From an uncultured Eubacteriales bacterium (GTDB taxonomy: Bacteria > Bacillota > Clostridia > Oscillospirales > Oscillospiraceae), in contig URXY01000012.1 of the NCBI GenBank assembly GCA_900552015.1, positions 1-40,839 of the forward strand: a stretch of DNA of 40,839 nucleotides, given 5' to 3'. The notes beneath the pieces are model-generated. The model saw nothing but the letters and a program-made list of their open reading frames with translations, made no database searches and was not told the origin of the DNA. The translations under genes were made by a program, and so were the position numbers. Positions 25,339 through 32,182 of this stretch are shown in pieces (the first letter of the stretch is position 1; each line of letters begins with the position of its first letter).

Positions 25339-26127
25339 TTACAGGTATCGGCGCAGCAACAGCGCCGTTCTTCCTTTTTTGCTCAGGCCCCCGACCTCGG
25401 CGACCTCGAATTTTCCGAGGCCTCGCGCGGAGATCACATCCCCCTGCGCAACGGGTGCGTCGGCCTTGAGCGTTTCGCGGTGGTTGAGCTGTACGCGGCC
25501 CGACGAGATGAGCTCCTGTGCCTTGCCGCGGCTCATCGAAAAGCCGCTCGCCGCCACCGCGTCGAGCCGCAGCGTCGAGACTGTGTCGCGGATCTCCTTG
25601 ACCTTGAGCGCGGGGATATGTAAGTCAGAAAGCTCGATCTCGCTGACCGATAGCTTTACCCGTCCCGCGCTCGTCACGTTTCGCAGCAGATACGGCGCAA
25701 TGTCGCGCGAAACGATCAGATCGGCCGAGCCCTCCGACACCAGAATGTCGCCAAGCTTTTCCCTCGTGATGCCCTGCGCCATGAGCGAGCCGAGAAAATC
25801 GCGGTGCGTCAGCGTATCTTCCTTGCGGTACGTGCAGCGAAGCGCCGTCATGTACTCTTCTTCGTCGGCCTCCTCCTGCCAGTCTGGCAGAAAAAGGAGC
25901 ATTTTCCGCTCCGCGCGCGCAAATCCGCCGCAGAAGGCGTAGCCGTCGTGGATGGCAGCGGCGTGCAGCAGGTCCTGCGCGCTGCGCTGCTCGGCAGGAC
26001 TCAGAAAATCCGTCGCCGACGGGATATTGCGCTGCCTGCACTGCTCGCACTTATCCAAAATATGTGCCAGCAGCACACGCTCCTCACTGTTCTGCGCGGC
26101 ACGGTCCAAAAGCTGTCTTTTATCCAT
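25339..26127 (-). CDS. ylmH: YlmH-type S4 domain RNA-binding protein
   Basis: A 262-residue protein of the YlmH family. An N-terminal domain (about residues 1-170) is followed by an S4 RNA-binding domain (about 183-245) with RLDAVAASGFSMSRGKAQEL and GRVQLN. In B. subtilis YlmH is a ribosome-associated factor implicated in rescue of stalled 50S peptidyl-tRNA complexes; that role is family knowledge. Its ATG overlaps the stop of the ABC transporter gene (ATGA). It is usually found in the division/ylm cluster, so its place between an ABC exporter and glycogen genes is not typical. Confidence 0.9.
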   Translation of the reverse strand: MDKRQLLDRAAQNSEERVLLAHILDKCEQCRQRNIPSATDFLSPAEQRSAQDLLHAAAIHDGYAFCGGFARAERKMLLFLPDWQEEADEEEYMTALRCTYRKEDTLTHRDFLGSLMAQGITREKLGDILVSEGSADLIVSRDIAPYLLRNVTSAGRVKLSVSEIELSDLHIPALKVKEIRDTVSTLRLDAVAASGFSMSRGKAQELISSGRVQLNHRETLKADAPVAQGDVISARGLGKFEVAEVGGLSKKGRTALLLRRYL

Positions 26128-27884
26128 CAGCGCGCTCCGTTCTGCGTGCGCCAGAGTGACGCGTACTCGCCGTTCTGCGATAGAAGCTCGTCGTGGGTCC
26201 CCTGCTCGGCGATGCGGCCATCCTCGATGACGAGGATGCGGTCCGCCGAGCGGATGGTCGAGAGTCGGTGCGCGCTGATGAGCGTCGTGCGCCCGCGGGA
26301 GAGCTCGTCGAAGGCGTGCTGAATTTTGACCTCCGTCACGCTGTCGAGTGCGCTCGTCGCCTCGTCCAGAATGAGGATGGGCGGGTTTTTGAGGAAGATG
26401 CGCGCGATGGACACGCGCTGCTTCTGCCCGCCGGAGAGCATCGTGCCGCGCTCACCGACATAGGTGTCGAAGCCCTGCGGCATAGCCATGATATCATCAT
26501 ATATCTCCGCACACTTCGCCGCTTCGATGATCTCCTCGTCCGTCGCATCGGGGCGTCCGTAGCGGATGTTCTCGCGCACGGTGTCGGCAAAGAGGAAGAC
26601 ATCCTGCTGCACGATGCCGATGGCGCGGTGAAGCGAGGACTGCGTGATTTCCCGCACGTCCTCCCCGTCGATGCGGATCGCACCGTCGCTCACCTCGTAA
26701 AAGCGCGGGATGAGCTGGCAGAGCGTCGACTTGCCGCCGCCGGAGGGGCCTACGATGGCCACAGCCTCGCCCGGCGCGATGTGCACGCTCACGTCGTGCA
26801 GCACGCCGTCGGTCTCCTCCTCCGTGTCGTAGGTGAAGCTCACGTGGTCGACGTCGATCTCGCCGCGGCAGTTTTTGAGCTCCTTCGCGTCGGCCGCATC
26901 CTTGAGCTTGGGCTCCACGCGCATCAGCTCGGTGAAACGCTCGAGGCCTGCAAAGCCGCGCGCGAATATCTCAGAGAAGTTCGCGAGCTTTCGCACAGGG
27001 CTGATGAACGTCGTGATGTAGAGTGAGAAGGTGATGAGGTCGATGTAGTTCATCTCGCCGCGCATGATGAGATAGCCGCCCACCGCGATAACGGCGGTGG
27101 AGAGGAGCGTCATAAAGAATTCCATCGTCGCGTTGAACACGCCCATCTCATGGTGGAAGGCGCGCTTGGAGACCTTAAAGTTCTCGTTCGCGGTGTTGAA
27201 TTTATCGATCTCCGCCGCTTCGTTGGCAAAGGCACGCGCCGTGCGGATGCCGGAGAGCGAGGACTCGATGCCGACGTTGATGGCGGCGGTCTTCTGCTTT
27301 TCGTTGCGCGAGGCCGCGCTCATCTTGCGGCGGCGGGACATGATGGCAAACAGAAATACCGGCAGGATGCACGCGACGACGAGCGTCAGCCGCCACTCGA
27401 TCGACGCCATGATGCCGATCGCGCCGAGGATGGTGAGCGTCGAGATGAGCAAGTCCTCCGGGCCGTGATGGGCGAGCTCTGTGATCTCAAAGAGGTCGCT
27501 CGTCAGCCTGCTCATGAGCTGGCCCGTGCGGTTGTGGTCAAAAAAGCTGACATCCAGTTCCTGCACATGGGTGAAGAGGTCGCGCCGGATGTCGGCCTCC
27601 ACCAGAATGCCGAAGGTATGGCCCCAGTAGGCGATAACGTAGTACAAAAGCGCACGCACAAGGAATGCGGTCATCATCACCGCCATTACGAGGAAAAATG
27701 TCTGATACTGCTGGTTGGGCAAAAGGTCGTACATCGACTTGCGCGTCACGAGCGGAAAGGCGAGGTCGATGAGCGCAACGATGGTCGCGCAGACAAGGTC
27801 CAAAATGAACAGGCCGCGGTGCGGCTTGAAATACGAAAAGAGGATGGAAATCGGTTTTCTGGTCTGGAAATCGCGGGTCGTCAT
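26127..27884 (-). CDS. ABC transporter ATP-binding/permease protein (exporter half-transporter)
   Basis: A 585-residue half-transporter of the exporter type. The transmembrane domain of about six helices spans residues 20-310. The ATPase domain has Walker A GPSGGGKS (379-386), signature LSGGQKQR (483-490), Walker B ILILDE (503-508) and the switch His in ISAHRLST. It would act as a homodimer in the cytoplasmic membrane; no second half-transporter gene is adjacent. The substrate cannot be predicted. It is first in the long minus-strand block, with a promoter just upstream and AGGAG before the ATG. Confidence 0.93.
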   Translation of the reverse strand: MTTRDFQTRKPISILFSYFKPHRGLFILDLVCATIVALIDLAFPLVTRKSMYDLLPNQQYQTFFLVMAVMMTAFLVRALLYYVIAYWGHTFGILVEADIRRDLFTHVQELDVSFFDHNRTGQLMSRLTSDLFEITELAHHGPEDLLISTLTILGAIGIMASIEWRLTLVVACILPVFLFAIMSRRRKMSAASRNEKQKTAAINVGIESSLSGIRTARAFANEAAEIDKFNTANENFKVSKRAFHHEMGVFNATMEFFMTLLSTAVIAVGGYLIMRGEMNYIDLITFSLYITTFISPVRKLANFSEIFARGFAGLERFTELMRVEPKLKDAADAKELKNCRGEIDVDHVSFTYDTEEETDGVLHDVSVHIAPGEAVAIVGPSGGGKSTLCQLIPRFYEVSDGAIRIDGEDVREITQSSLHRAIGIVQQDVFLFADTVRENIRYGRPDATDEEIIEAAKCAEIYDDIMAMPQGFDTYVGERGTMLSGGQKQRVSIARIFLKNPPILILDEATSALDSVTEVKIQHAFDELSRGRTTLISAHRLSTIRSADRILVIEDGRIAEQGTHDELLSQNGEYASLWRTQNGAR

Positions 27885-27919
27885 GTCGTTCTTACTCCTG
27901 CATATACTGATTCAAGGTA

Positions 27920-27948
27920 ATTGTAGCACAGGCCCGCAGGCCTTGCAA
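27920..27948 (-). promoter_or_regulatory. Promoter of the ABC-ylmH-xpaC(-glg) block
   Basis: On the minus strand TTGCAA (27948-27943), a 17-base spacer, then TACAAT (27925-27920) preceded by TGC, an extended -10. It starts the only clear promoter I see ahead of the 12-kb co-directional block. Confidence 0.7.
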
Positions 27949-27970
27949 GGAAAGCCGCCCCATTTGCGCA

Positions 27971-28002
27971 AAAAAAGAGCTGCCGAAAAGCAGCTCTTTT
28001 TT
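27971..28002 (-). terminator. Terminator of the zinc-ribbon/Ig-like gene
   Basis: A perfect 13-bp stem (27971-27983 with 27990-28002), with A-run and T-run on the two sides, so it could work in both directions. It follows the stop of the gene at 28005 by two bases. Confidence 0.85.
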
Positions 28003-28004
28003 GT

Positions 28005-28718
28005 TCACTTGATGCGCACCGTGATGGTCAGCGCCGCGCCGCCGACCGTGGCGGTAACAGTGGTGGTGCCCGCCTTGATGGGCGAGATGGTGCCGTCCGC
28101 CGAAATGGACAGAACGCTCGCATCCGCCACTGCCCAGGTAGCCGCCGCGTCCGTGCCGGAAACGCTCAGCCGGATGGACTCGCTCGCCTTGATGGTGCAG
28201 TCAAAGTTGCCGTTGCCGTCCTTGGGAAGCGTCGTGCCGACGTTCGTCTTGATGCTCAGTGCCGAGACATCCACCGTCGGGGTGGACGGGGTCGTCGTGG
28301 TGCCGGGGTCAGCGGCAGTCGTGTCGCCGCCGTTCGCGGGATCATTTGCGTTCGGCTCATCGCCCGTGTTGGGATCGCTCGTATCACCGTTGTTCGCGTT
28401 CGTATTGCCGTCGTCAGGCGTGTTGACATCGTCCTGCACGCCGGGGGTATTACCGTCGTCGCCGGGGTCCAGCTTGGCGACGATCTTGTCGCCAAAGAGC
28501 GACCAGCTCAAAAGCAGCAGCGCGACCACGATGACCGCCGCCATCGCGCCGCGGGCGGAATGCGTCTGCTTTTTATCCGAAACACGGCGGCCGCCACCCT
28601 TTCCCGTGCCGCTGTGCTTGCTGATCTTACGGGGATGGTCGCCCTCTTCGCAGAAGGGACATCTGCGATAACTGGGGGAATATTCTTCACCGCAGCGCGG
28701 GCACTTGAGAAGATCCAT
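28005..28718 (-). CDS. Zinc-ribbon, single-pass membrane protein with C-terminal Ig-like (BIG2) domain
   Basis: A 237-residue protein in four parts. A cytoplasmic zinc ribbon has two CxxC pairs at the N-terminus (CPRCGEEY and CPFCEEG), followed by a basic stretch. A membrane segment spans about residues 59-76 (AAVIVVALLLLSWSLFG). A long low-complexity linker of Asp, Asn, Thr and Gly (about 85-150) leads to a bacterial Ig-like type 2 domain (WAVADASVLSISADGTISPI, then GTTTVTATVGG). I chose ATG 28718, preceded by AAAGGAG; the open frame further upstream is chance. The function is unknown; it would place an Ig-like domain outside the membrane. Confidence 0.85.
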   Translation of the reverse strand: MDLLKCPRCGEEYSPSYRRCPFCEEGDHPRKISKHSGTGKGGGRRVSDKKQTHSARGAMAAVIVVALLLLSWSLFGDKIVAKLDPGDDGNTPGVQDDVNTPDDGNTNANNGDTSDPNTGDEPNANDPANGGDTTAADPGTTTTPSTPTVDVSALSIKTNVGTTLPKDGNGNFDCTIKASESIRLSVSGTDAAATWAVADASVLSISADGTISPIKAGTTTVTATVGGAALTITVRIK

Positions 28719-28790
28719 GCCGACGCTCCTTTCTTGTGTCAAAATAGAGTCTCTGCACGCGGACGCATCCTCTGTGCCGCGTTCCTTTAC

Positions 28791-28819
28791 ATAATACTTT
28801 CTTTTTCGCGCCGCGTCAA
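28791..28819 (-). promoter_or_regulatory. Promoter of the zinc-ribbon/Ig-like gene
   Basis: On the minus strand TTGACG (28819-28814), a 17-base spacer, then TATTAT (28796-28791), about 70 bases upstream of the start codon. Divergent from the udk promoter. Confidence 0.7.
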
Positions 28820-28859
28820 CCGTAAGGCGCAAAATTTTGCCCCGACGCGCCGCGCGCCC

Positions 28860-28888
28860 TTGCTTTTCCCGCGCGCCGCCCCTATAAT
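28860..28888 (+). promoter_or_regulatory. Promoter of udk
   Basis: TTGCTT (28860-28865), a 17-base spacer, then a perfect TATAAT (28883-28888), 32 bases before the start codon, with GGAGG between. Confidence 0.75.
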
Positions 28889-28919
28889 AAAAGAAAATAC
28901 GACACACGGAGGATGCGCG

Positions 28920-29537
28920 ATGAACACCATTTTCATTGGCATTGCAGGCGGCACGGGCTCGGGCAAAACAACGCTCACCGAGCACTTGAAGCAGCACTTT
29001 GGCGACGATATCAGCGTCGTCCATCACGACAGCTACTACAAGTATCAGGACCTTCCCTTTGAAGAGCGCTGCAAGCAGAACTACGACCACCCCGACGCCT
29101 TTGAAACGGACCTGATGGTCGAGCAGCTCAAGGAGCTCAAGGCGGGCAAGGCCATCCGCTGCCCCGTCTACTCCTACGCAGACCACCAGCGCACGAATGA
29201 GACCGAGCTCATCCGGCCGAGCAAGGTCGTCATCGTCGAGGGCATCCTCATTTTCCAGGACCCGCGGCTGCGCGAGATGCTCGACATCAAAATTTTCGTT
29301 GAGACCGACGCGGACGTGCGCATCCTGCGCCGTGCCCTGCGCGACGTGCGCGACCGCGGCCGCACGCTCGAGAGCGTCATCACGCAGTATTTGACGACCG
29401 TCAAGCCCATGCACGAGCAGTTTGTGGAACCGAGCCGCAAGTATGCCGACATCATCGTCCTCGAAGGCGGACACAACTTAGTTGCCCTCGATATGATCAT
29501 GCAGCGCATCGCCAGCCACATCGCCTCCACCGACTAA
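28920..29537 (+). CDS. udk: Uridine kinase
   Basis: A 205-residue kinase that phosphorylates uridine or cytidine to UMP or CMP in pyrimidine salvage. The P-loop is GGTGSGKTT near residues 10-18, followed by HHDSYYK, the NYDHPDAFE motif, VIVEGI and the RILRRALRDVRDRGR lid region, all as in bacterial Udk. It starts at an ATG preceded by GGAGG and is transcribed alone, divergently from the zinc-ribbon gene. It is normal in length and complete. Confidence 0.95.
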   Translation: MNTIFIGIAGGTGSGKTTLTEHLKQHFGDDISVVHHDSYYKYQDLPFEERCKQNYDHPDAFETDLMVEQLKELKAGKAIRCPVYSYADHQRTNETELIRPSKVVIVEGILIFQDPRLREMLDIKIFVETDADVRILRRALRDVRDRGRTLESVITQYLTTVKPMHEQFVEPSRKYADIIVLEGGHNLVALDMIMQRIASHIASTD

Positions 29538-29745
29538 CGCAGGCACTAAAAAGCGTCGCAGACTTTTACCCGCAAGGGGTACGCGGCATCCGTAAGGCGG
29601 CAGAGCCGCCAACGGCTGCCCAGGCGTGCGCGTCAGAAAAATTCTTCTCGCTCCGCGCGCGTCGCAGCCGCCCTGCGGGCGGCAAGGCACGAAGCGGAGC
29701 GTTTTCCCGAAAAAGTGGCAACGCCGCCGCTTTTTCGACAGTCTC
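29538..29745. other. GC-rich intergenic stretch with small hairpins
   Basis: No gene is supported in the 251-bp gap. It holds GGCGG-CAGAG-CCGCC (29597-29611), GCCGCCC-TGC-GGGCGGC (near 29670) and a longer-range CGCTCCGCG / GCGGAGCG pair. The segment GGCGTGCGCGTCAGAAA matches part of the 15400 region. Open frames through it are probably by-products of GC skew. Confidence 0.45.
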
Positions 29746-29746
29746 A

Positions 29747-29781
29747 AAAAAGAGGAGCAGCTAAAAGCTGCTCCTCTTTTT
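29747..29781. terminator. Bidirectional terminator between udk and the chromate transporter genes
   Basis: A 16-bp stem (29747-29762 with 29766-29781), AAA loop, flanked by A-run and T-run. It can end both the plus-strand udk transcript and the minus-strand birA-chr transcript. Confidence 0.85.
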
Positions 29782-29788
29782 GAATATC

Positions 29789-30346
29789 TTATGCCCCCGC
29801 GAACCGAAACACGACGCCTACGAGCGCAGACAAGCCGATGAAAACGATCGGGTGCCAGCCTTTCGTTTTTTTGACAAAATTCGTCAGAACGATGATCACG
29901 GCAGCAAGGATGAGCCCCTGCCAGAAAAAGCCGGTGGACACCAGGAACGTCTCCTTCACCACGACGAGGCCCGCCGCGGTGATAAGTGCGGTGGATGCCG
30001 GGCGCAGACCGTAGAACGCGCCGCTGACGTACTTGCTCGTGCGGAAAGCTTCCAGGAACGCCGCGATGATCAGAATAATGATGATGCTCGGCGTGACGAG
30101 ACCCAGCGTTGCCGTGATGGCACCGGGCACGCCCTTGGTGAGATAGCCCACGTAGGTCGCCATGTTGACGCCGATGGGACCGGGGGTGGATTCAGAGACC
30201 GCGATCATGTCCGCAAGCTGCGCGCGGGTGAACCATTCGGTCTTGTCCGCCATGTCGTAGAGAAACGGGAGCGTGGCCATGCCGCCGCCGATGGCGAAGA
30301 GACCTGTTTTGAAGAACTCCCAGAAGAGCTGAAGATAGATCATCAT
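29789..30346 (-). CDS. Chromate transporter family protein, half-size (second of pair)
   Basis: A 185-residue CHR-family membrane protein with the family motif GLFAIGGGMATLPFL near residue 16 and STPGPIGVNMATYVG near 55. Half-size CHR proteins are encoded in pairs and are thought to work as a heteromer, whereas the long form is a fusion of two such halves. Characterised long members export chromate; the physiological anion in gut Clostridia is not known. The start overlaps the stop of the first CHR gene by four bases. Confidence 0.9.
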   Translation of the reverse strand: MMIYLQLFWEFFKTGLFAIGGGMATLPFLYDMADKTEWFTRAQLADMIAVSESTPGPIGVNMATYVGYLTKGVPGAITATLGLVTPSIIIILIIAAFLEAFRTSKYVSGAFYGLRPASTALITAAGLVVVKETFLVSTGFFWQGLILAAVIIVLTNFVKKTKGWHPIVFIGLSALVGVVFRFAGA

Positions 30347-30894
30347 GCCTGCTCACCGCCCTTCTTAAGATACACCTGCAAAATGATACCGCTGAGCGCC
30401 GCGAATACCACGAAGATGACCGGTGACCAGTCGAGCAGCAGCGAAGCCGCCAGAATGATGATGTAAAGCGCCAGCGTCATCTTGTCGACGACGGACTTCT
30501 TCCACAGCTTGACAACGGCGTTGAAGATGAGCACGCACACGCACACGCGGATGCCCGCAAAAGCGTTCTTCACCCACGCGACATCGGCAAACGTCGTGAT
30601 GGCGCCCGCGAGCAGCGAGATGATGACGATGCTCGGAAACACGATGCCGAGCGTTGCGACGATGCCGCCGATGTTGCCCTTGACCTTGCGACCCGCGAAC
30701 GTCGCGGTGTTGACCGCGATAACGCCCGGCGTGCACTGGCCGATGGCGAACCAGTCGGCAAGCTCCTCTTCCGTTGCCCATCCCTTGTTCTCAACAACTT
30801 CACGCTGCAGGATCGGCAGCATGGCATATCCTCCGCCGAAGGTCATCACACCGACCTTGGCGAAGGTGATAAAAAGCGACAGCAGTAATTTCAT
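30343..30894 (-). CDS. Chromate transporter family protein, half-size (first of pair)
   Basis: A 183-residue CHR-family membrane protein with VGVMTFGGGYAMLPIL near residue 15 and QCTPGVIAVNTATFAG near 54. These are the paired counterparts of the motifs in the next gene. It lies 15 bp after birA and overlaps the second CHR gene by four bases, so the three genes form one operon. AAGGGA precedes the start. Confidence 0.9.
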   Translation of the reverse strand: MKLLLSLFITFAKVGVMTFGGGYAMLPILQREVVENKGWATEEELADWFAIGQCTPGVIAVNTATFAGRKVKGNIGGIVATLGIVFPSIVIISLLAGAITTFADVAWVKNAFAGIRVCVCVLIFNAVVKLWKKSVVDKMTLALYIIILAASLLLDWSPVIFVVFAALSGIILQVYLKKGGEQA

Positions 30895-30909
30895 GTTCTT
30901 TTTCCCTTT

Positions 30910-31911
30910 TTATTCCACATAACCGTAAAGGCCGCGCACCGACACTTCGCCCGTGCGGACCGTTTCGATCTTGCCGTTTTCGCGGCGCACGATGAGGCCG
31001 AACTCCTCGTCCACGTCAAGCGCCGTGACTTTTTCCTTCGTATCCTGCCACAAAAGCTGCACCTCGCGCCCGATGGTCACGCAGCGGCGACGGTACTCGT
31101 CCAGGTATCCGCGCGTGTCGCCGGTCTTGAGTGCCGTATAGAGCGCGTCGAGCTCCTCGATCATCGCCGCGGACAGCTCCGCGCGGGAGACGAGCTTGCC
31201 CGTTTCGCGCAGGATGGACGTTGCGATTTTCGCAACGTCACCGACGAAGTCCTCCTCGCGCTGGCTGACGTTGAAGCCGATGCCCGCCACGACGTACTGG
31301 AGCTCGCCGGTCTCACCCTCGACGCTCAGCTCGGTCAGAATGCCGCAGAGCTTTCTGCCGTTCAGGATGAGATCGTTTGTCCACTTGATCTGCGAGTGCG
31401 TCCCCGCCACGCGGTCGACCGCGCGGCTCATCGCAACAGCGATGAGCCCCGTGAGCGGCATGAGCTGCGACGGCGTGAGCTGCGGACGCAGCAGGATCGA
31501 CAGGTAAACGCCCTTGCCCGCCGCGCTCTGGAAGCTGCGGCCGCGGCGGCCGCGCCCGCTCGTCTGCTCCGCCGCAACGGCAACGGTGCCGTCCGGCGCG
31601 CCGTCAAGTGCGATGCGCTTTAAGTAAGCATTCGTCGAGTCGATGGAGTCAAAACAGTCGATGCGTTTGCCAACGGTCTCGACTTCCCCTAAGTAGCTGC
31701 GCACGGTCTGCTCGGTCAGCGCATCCGGCAGCGACTTCAAGCAGTAGCCGCGCCCGGGGACAGCGTCGATCTCGTACCCCTGTGCGCGCAGGGCGGAAAT
31801 GCTCTTCCAGATCGCCGCGCGCGTGATGCCGAGCGACGCACTGATGGACTCTCCGGAAACATATCTTCCCTTTTCGCGCAGCAGCAGCGCCAAAACTGTC
31901 TCTTTTCCCAT
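30910..31911 (-). CDS. birA: Bifunctional biotin operon repressor / biotin-[acetyl-CoA-carboxylase] ligase
   Basis: A 333-residue BirA with an N-terminal winged helix (about residues 5-60, SASLGITRAAIWKSISALR) followed by the ligase domain. The biotinyl-AMP loop is QTSGRGRRGR (116-125) and KWTNDLILNGRKLCGIL lies near 184-200, with a C-terminal SH3-like domain. It attaches biotin to carboxylase subunits and may repress biotin genes. I chose ATG 31911, preceded by GGAGGACAGT; the frame open to 32043 has no family similarity. No biotin gene is nearby; it leads a CHR transporter pair instead. Confidence 0.92.
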   Translation of the reverse strand: MGKETVLALLLREKGRYVSGESISASLGITRAAIWKSISALRAQGYEIDAVPGRGYCLKSLPDALTEQTVRSYLGEVETVGKRIDCFDSIDSTNAYLKRIALDGAPDGTVAVAAEQTSGRGRRGRSFQSAAGKGVYLSILLRPQLTPSQLMPLTGLIAVAMSRAVDRVAGTHSQIKWTNDLILNGRKLCGILTELSVEGETGELQYVVAGIGFNVSQREEDFVGDVAKIATSILRETGKLVSRAELSAAMIEELDALYTALKTGDTRGYLDEYRRRCVTIGREVQLLWQDTKEKVTALDVDEEFGLIVRRENGKIETVRTGEVSVRGLYGYVE

Positions 31912-31933
31912 ACTGTCCTCCGCCGTTACAAAA

Positions 31934-31989
31934 TGTAACCGAAATGTTACCCTTTTGAAGTTGACAGGCGGCGGCTTATCGCTTACGAT
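31934..31989 (+). promoter_or_regulatory. Distal promoter of the MBOAT operon with a WalR-like box
   Basis: TTGACA (31961-31966), a 17-base spacer, then TACGAT (31984-31989). Ten bases upstream of the -35, TGTAAC-N5-TGTTAC (31934-31950) exactly fits the published WalR/YycF consensus TGTWAH-N5-TGTWAH. The overlapping GTTAC-N5-GTAAC palindrome (31925-31939) could instead serve birA on the other strand. The strings are seen; WalR control is inferred. Confidence 0.5.
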
Positions 31990-32048
31990 TGACATAACAT
32001 CAAACCGCCGCGTTCCGCCGCTGCCGTCATAGGATTGTAGCACGCTTG

Positions 32049-32093
32049 CCGCCGTCTGTAAACCAAAATCTCATGTTTTGGCTTACCCGGCGG
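32049..32093 (+). promoter_or_regulatory. Leader hairpin upstream of the MBOAT gene
   Basis: An 11-bp stem with one mismatch (32058-32068 with 32076-32086), extended by CCGCC/GGCGG (32049-32053 with 32089-32093). TTTCTTG follows it, only a weak terminator tail. It lies between the distal and proximal promoters and could be an attenuator or a protein-binding palindrome. Confidence 0.4.
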
Positions 32094-32120
32094 TTTCTTG
32101 ACGAATTCCTGATTTTTCCA

Positions 32121-32149
32121 TTGCCGCGCTCCGCCCCGGCGTGTACAAT
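32121..32149 (+). promoter_or_regulatory. Proximal promoter of the MBOAT operon
   Basis: TTGCCG (32121-32126), a 17-base spacer, then TACAAT (32144-32149), 33 bases before the GTG start, with AGGAG at 32171-32175. Confidence 0.65.
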
Positions 32150-32182
32150 AAGACGCTGACAAATTATGACAGGAGTTTCCCC

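Noticed and set aside
28719..29474. N-terminal extension of the zinc-ribbon gene across udk
   Set aside because: It is antisense of the well-supported udk gene and would cross a good promoter; ATG 28718 has AAAGGAG.
31925..31950. BirA-type operator controlling birA
   Set aside because: GTTAC half-sites are present, but the known Firmicutes BirA site has two half-sites separated by about 14-16 bp, which is not the spacing here. A WalR-like reading fits better.
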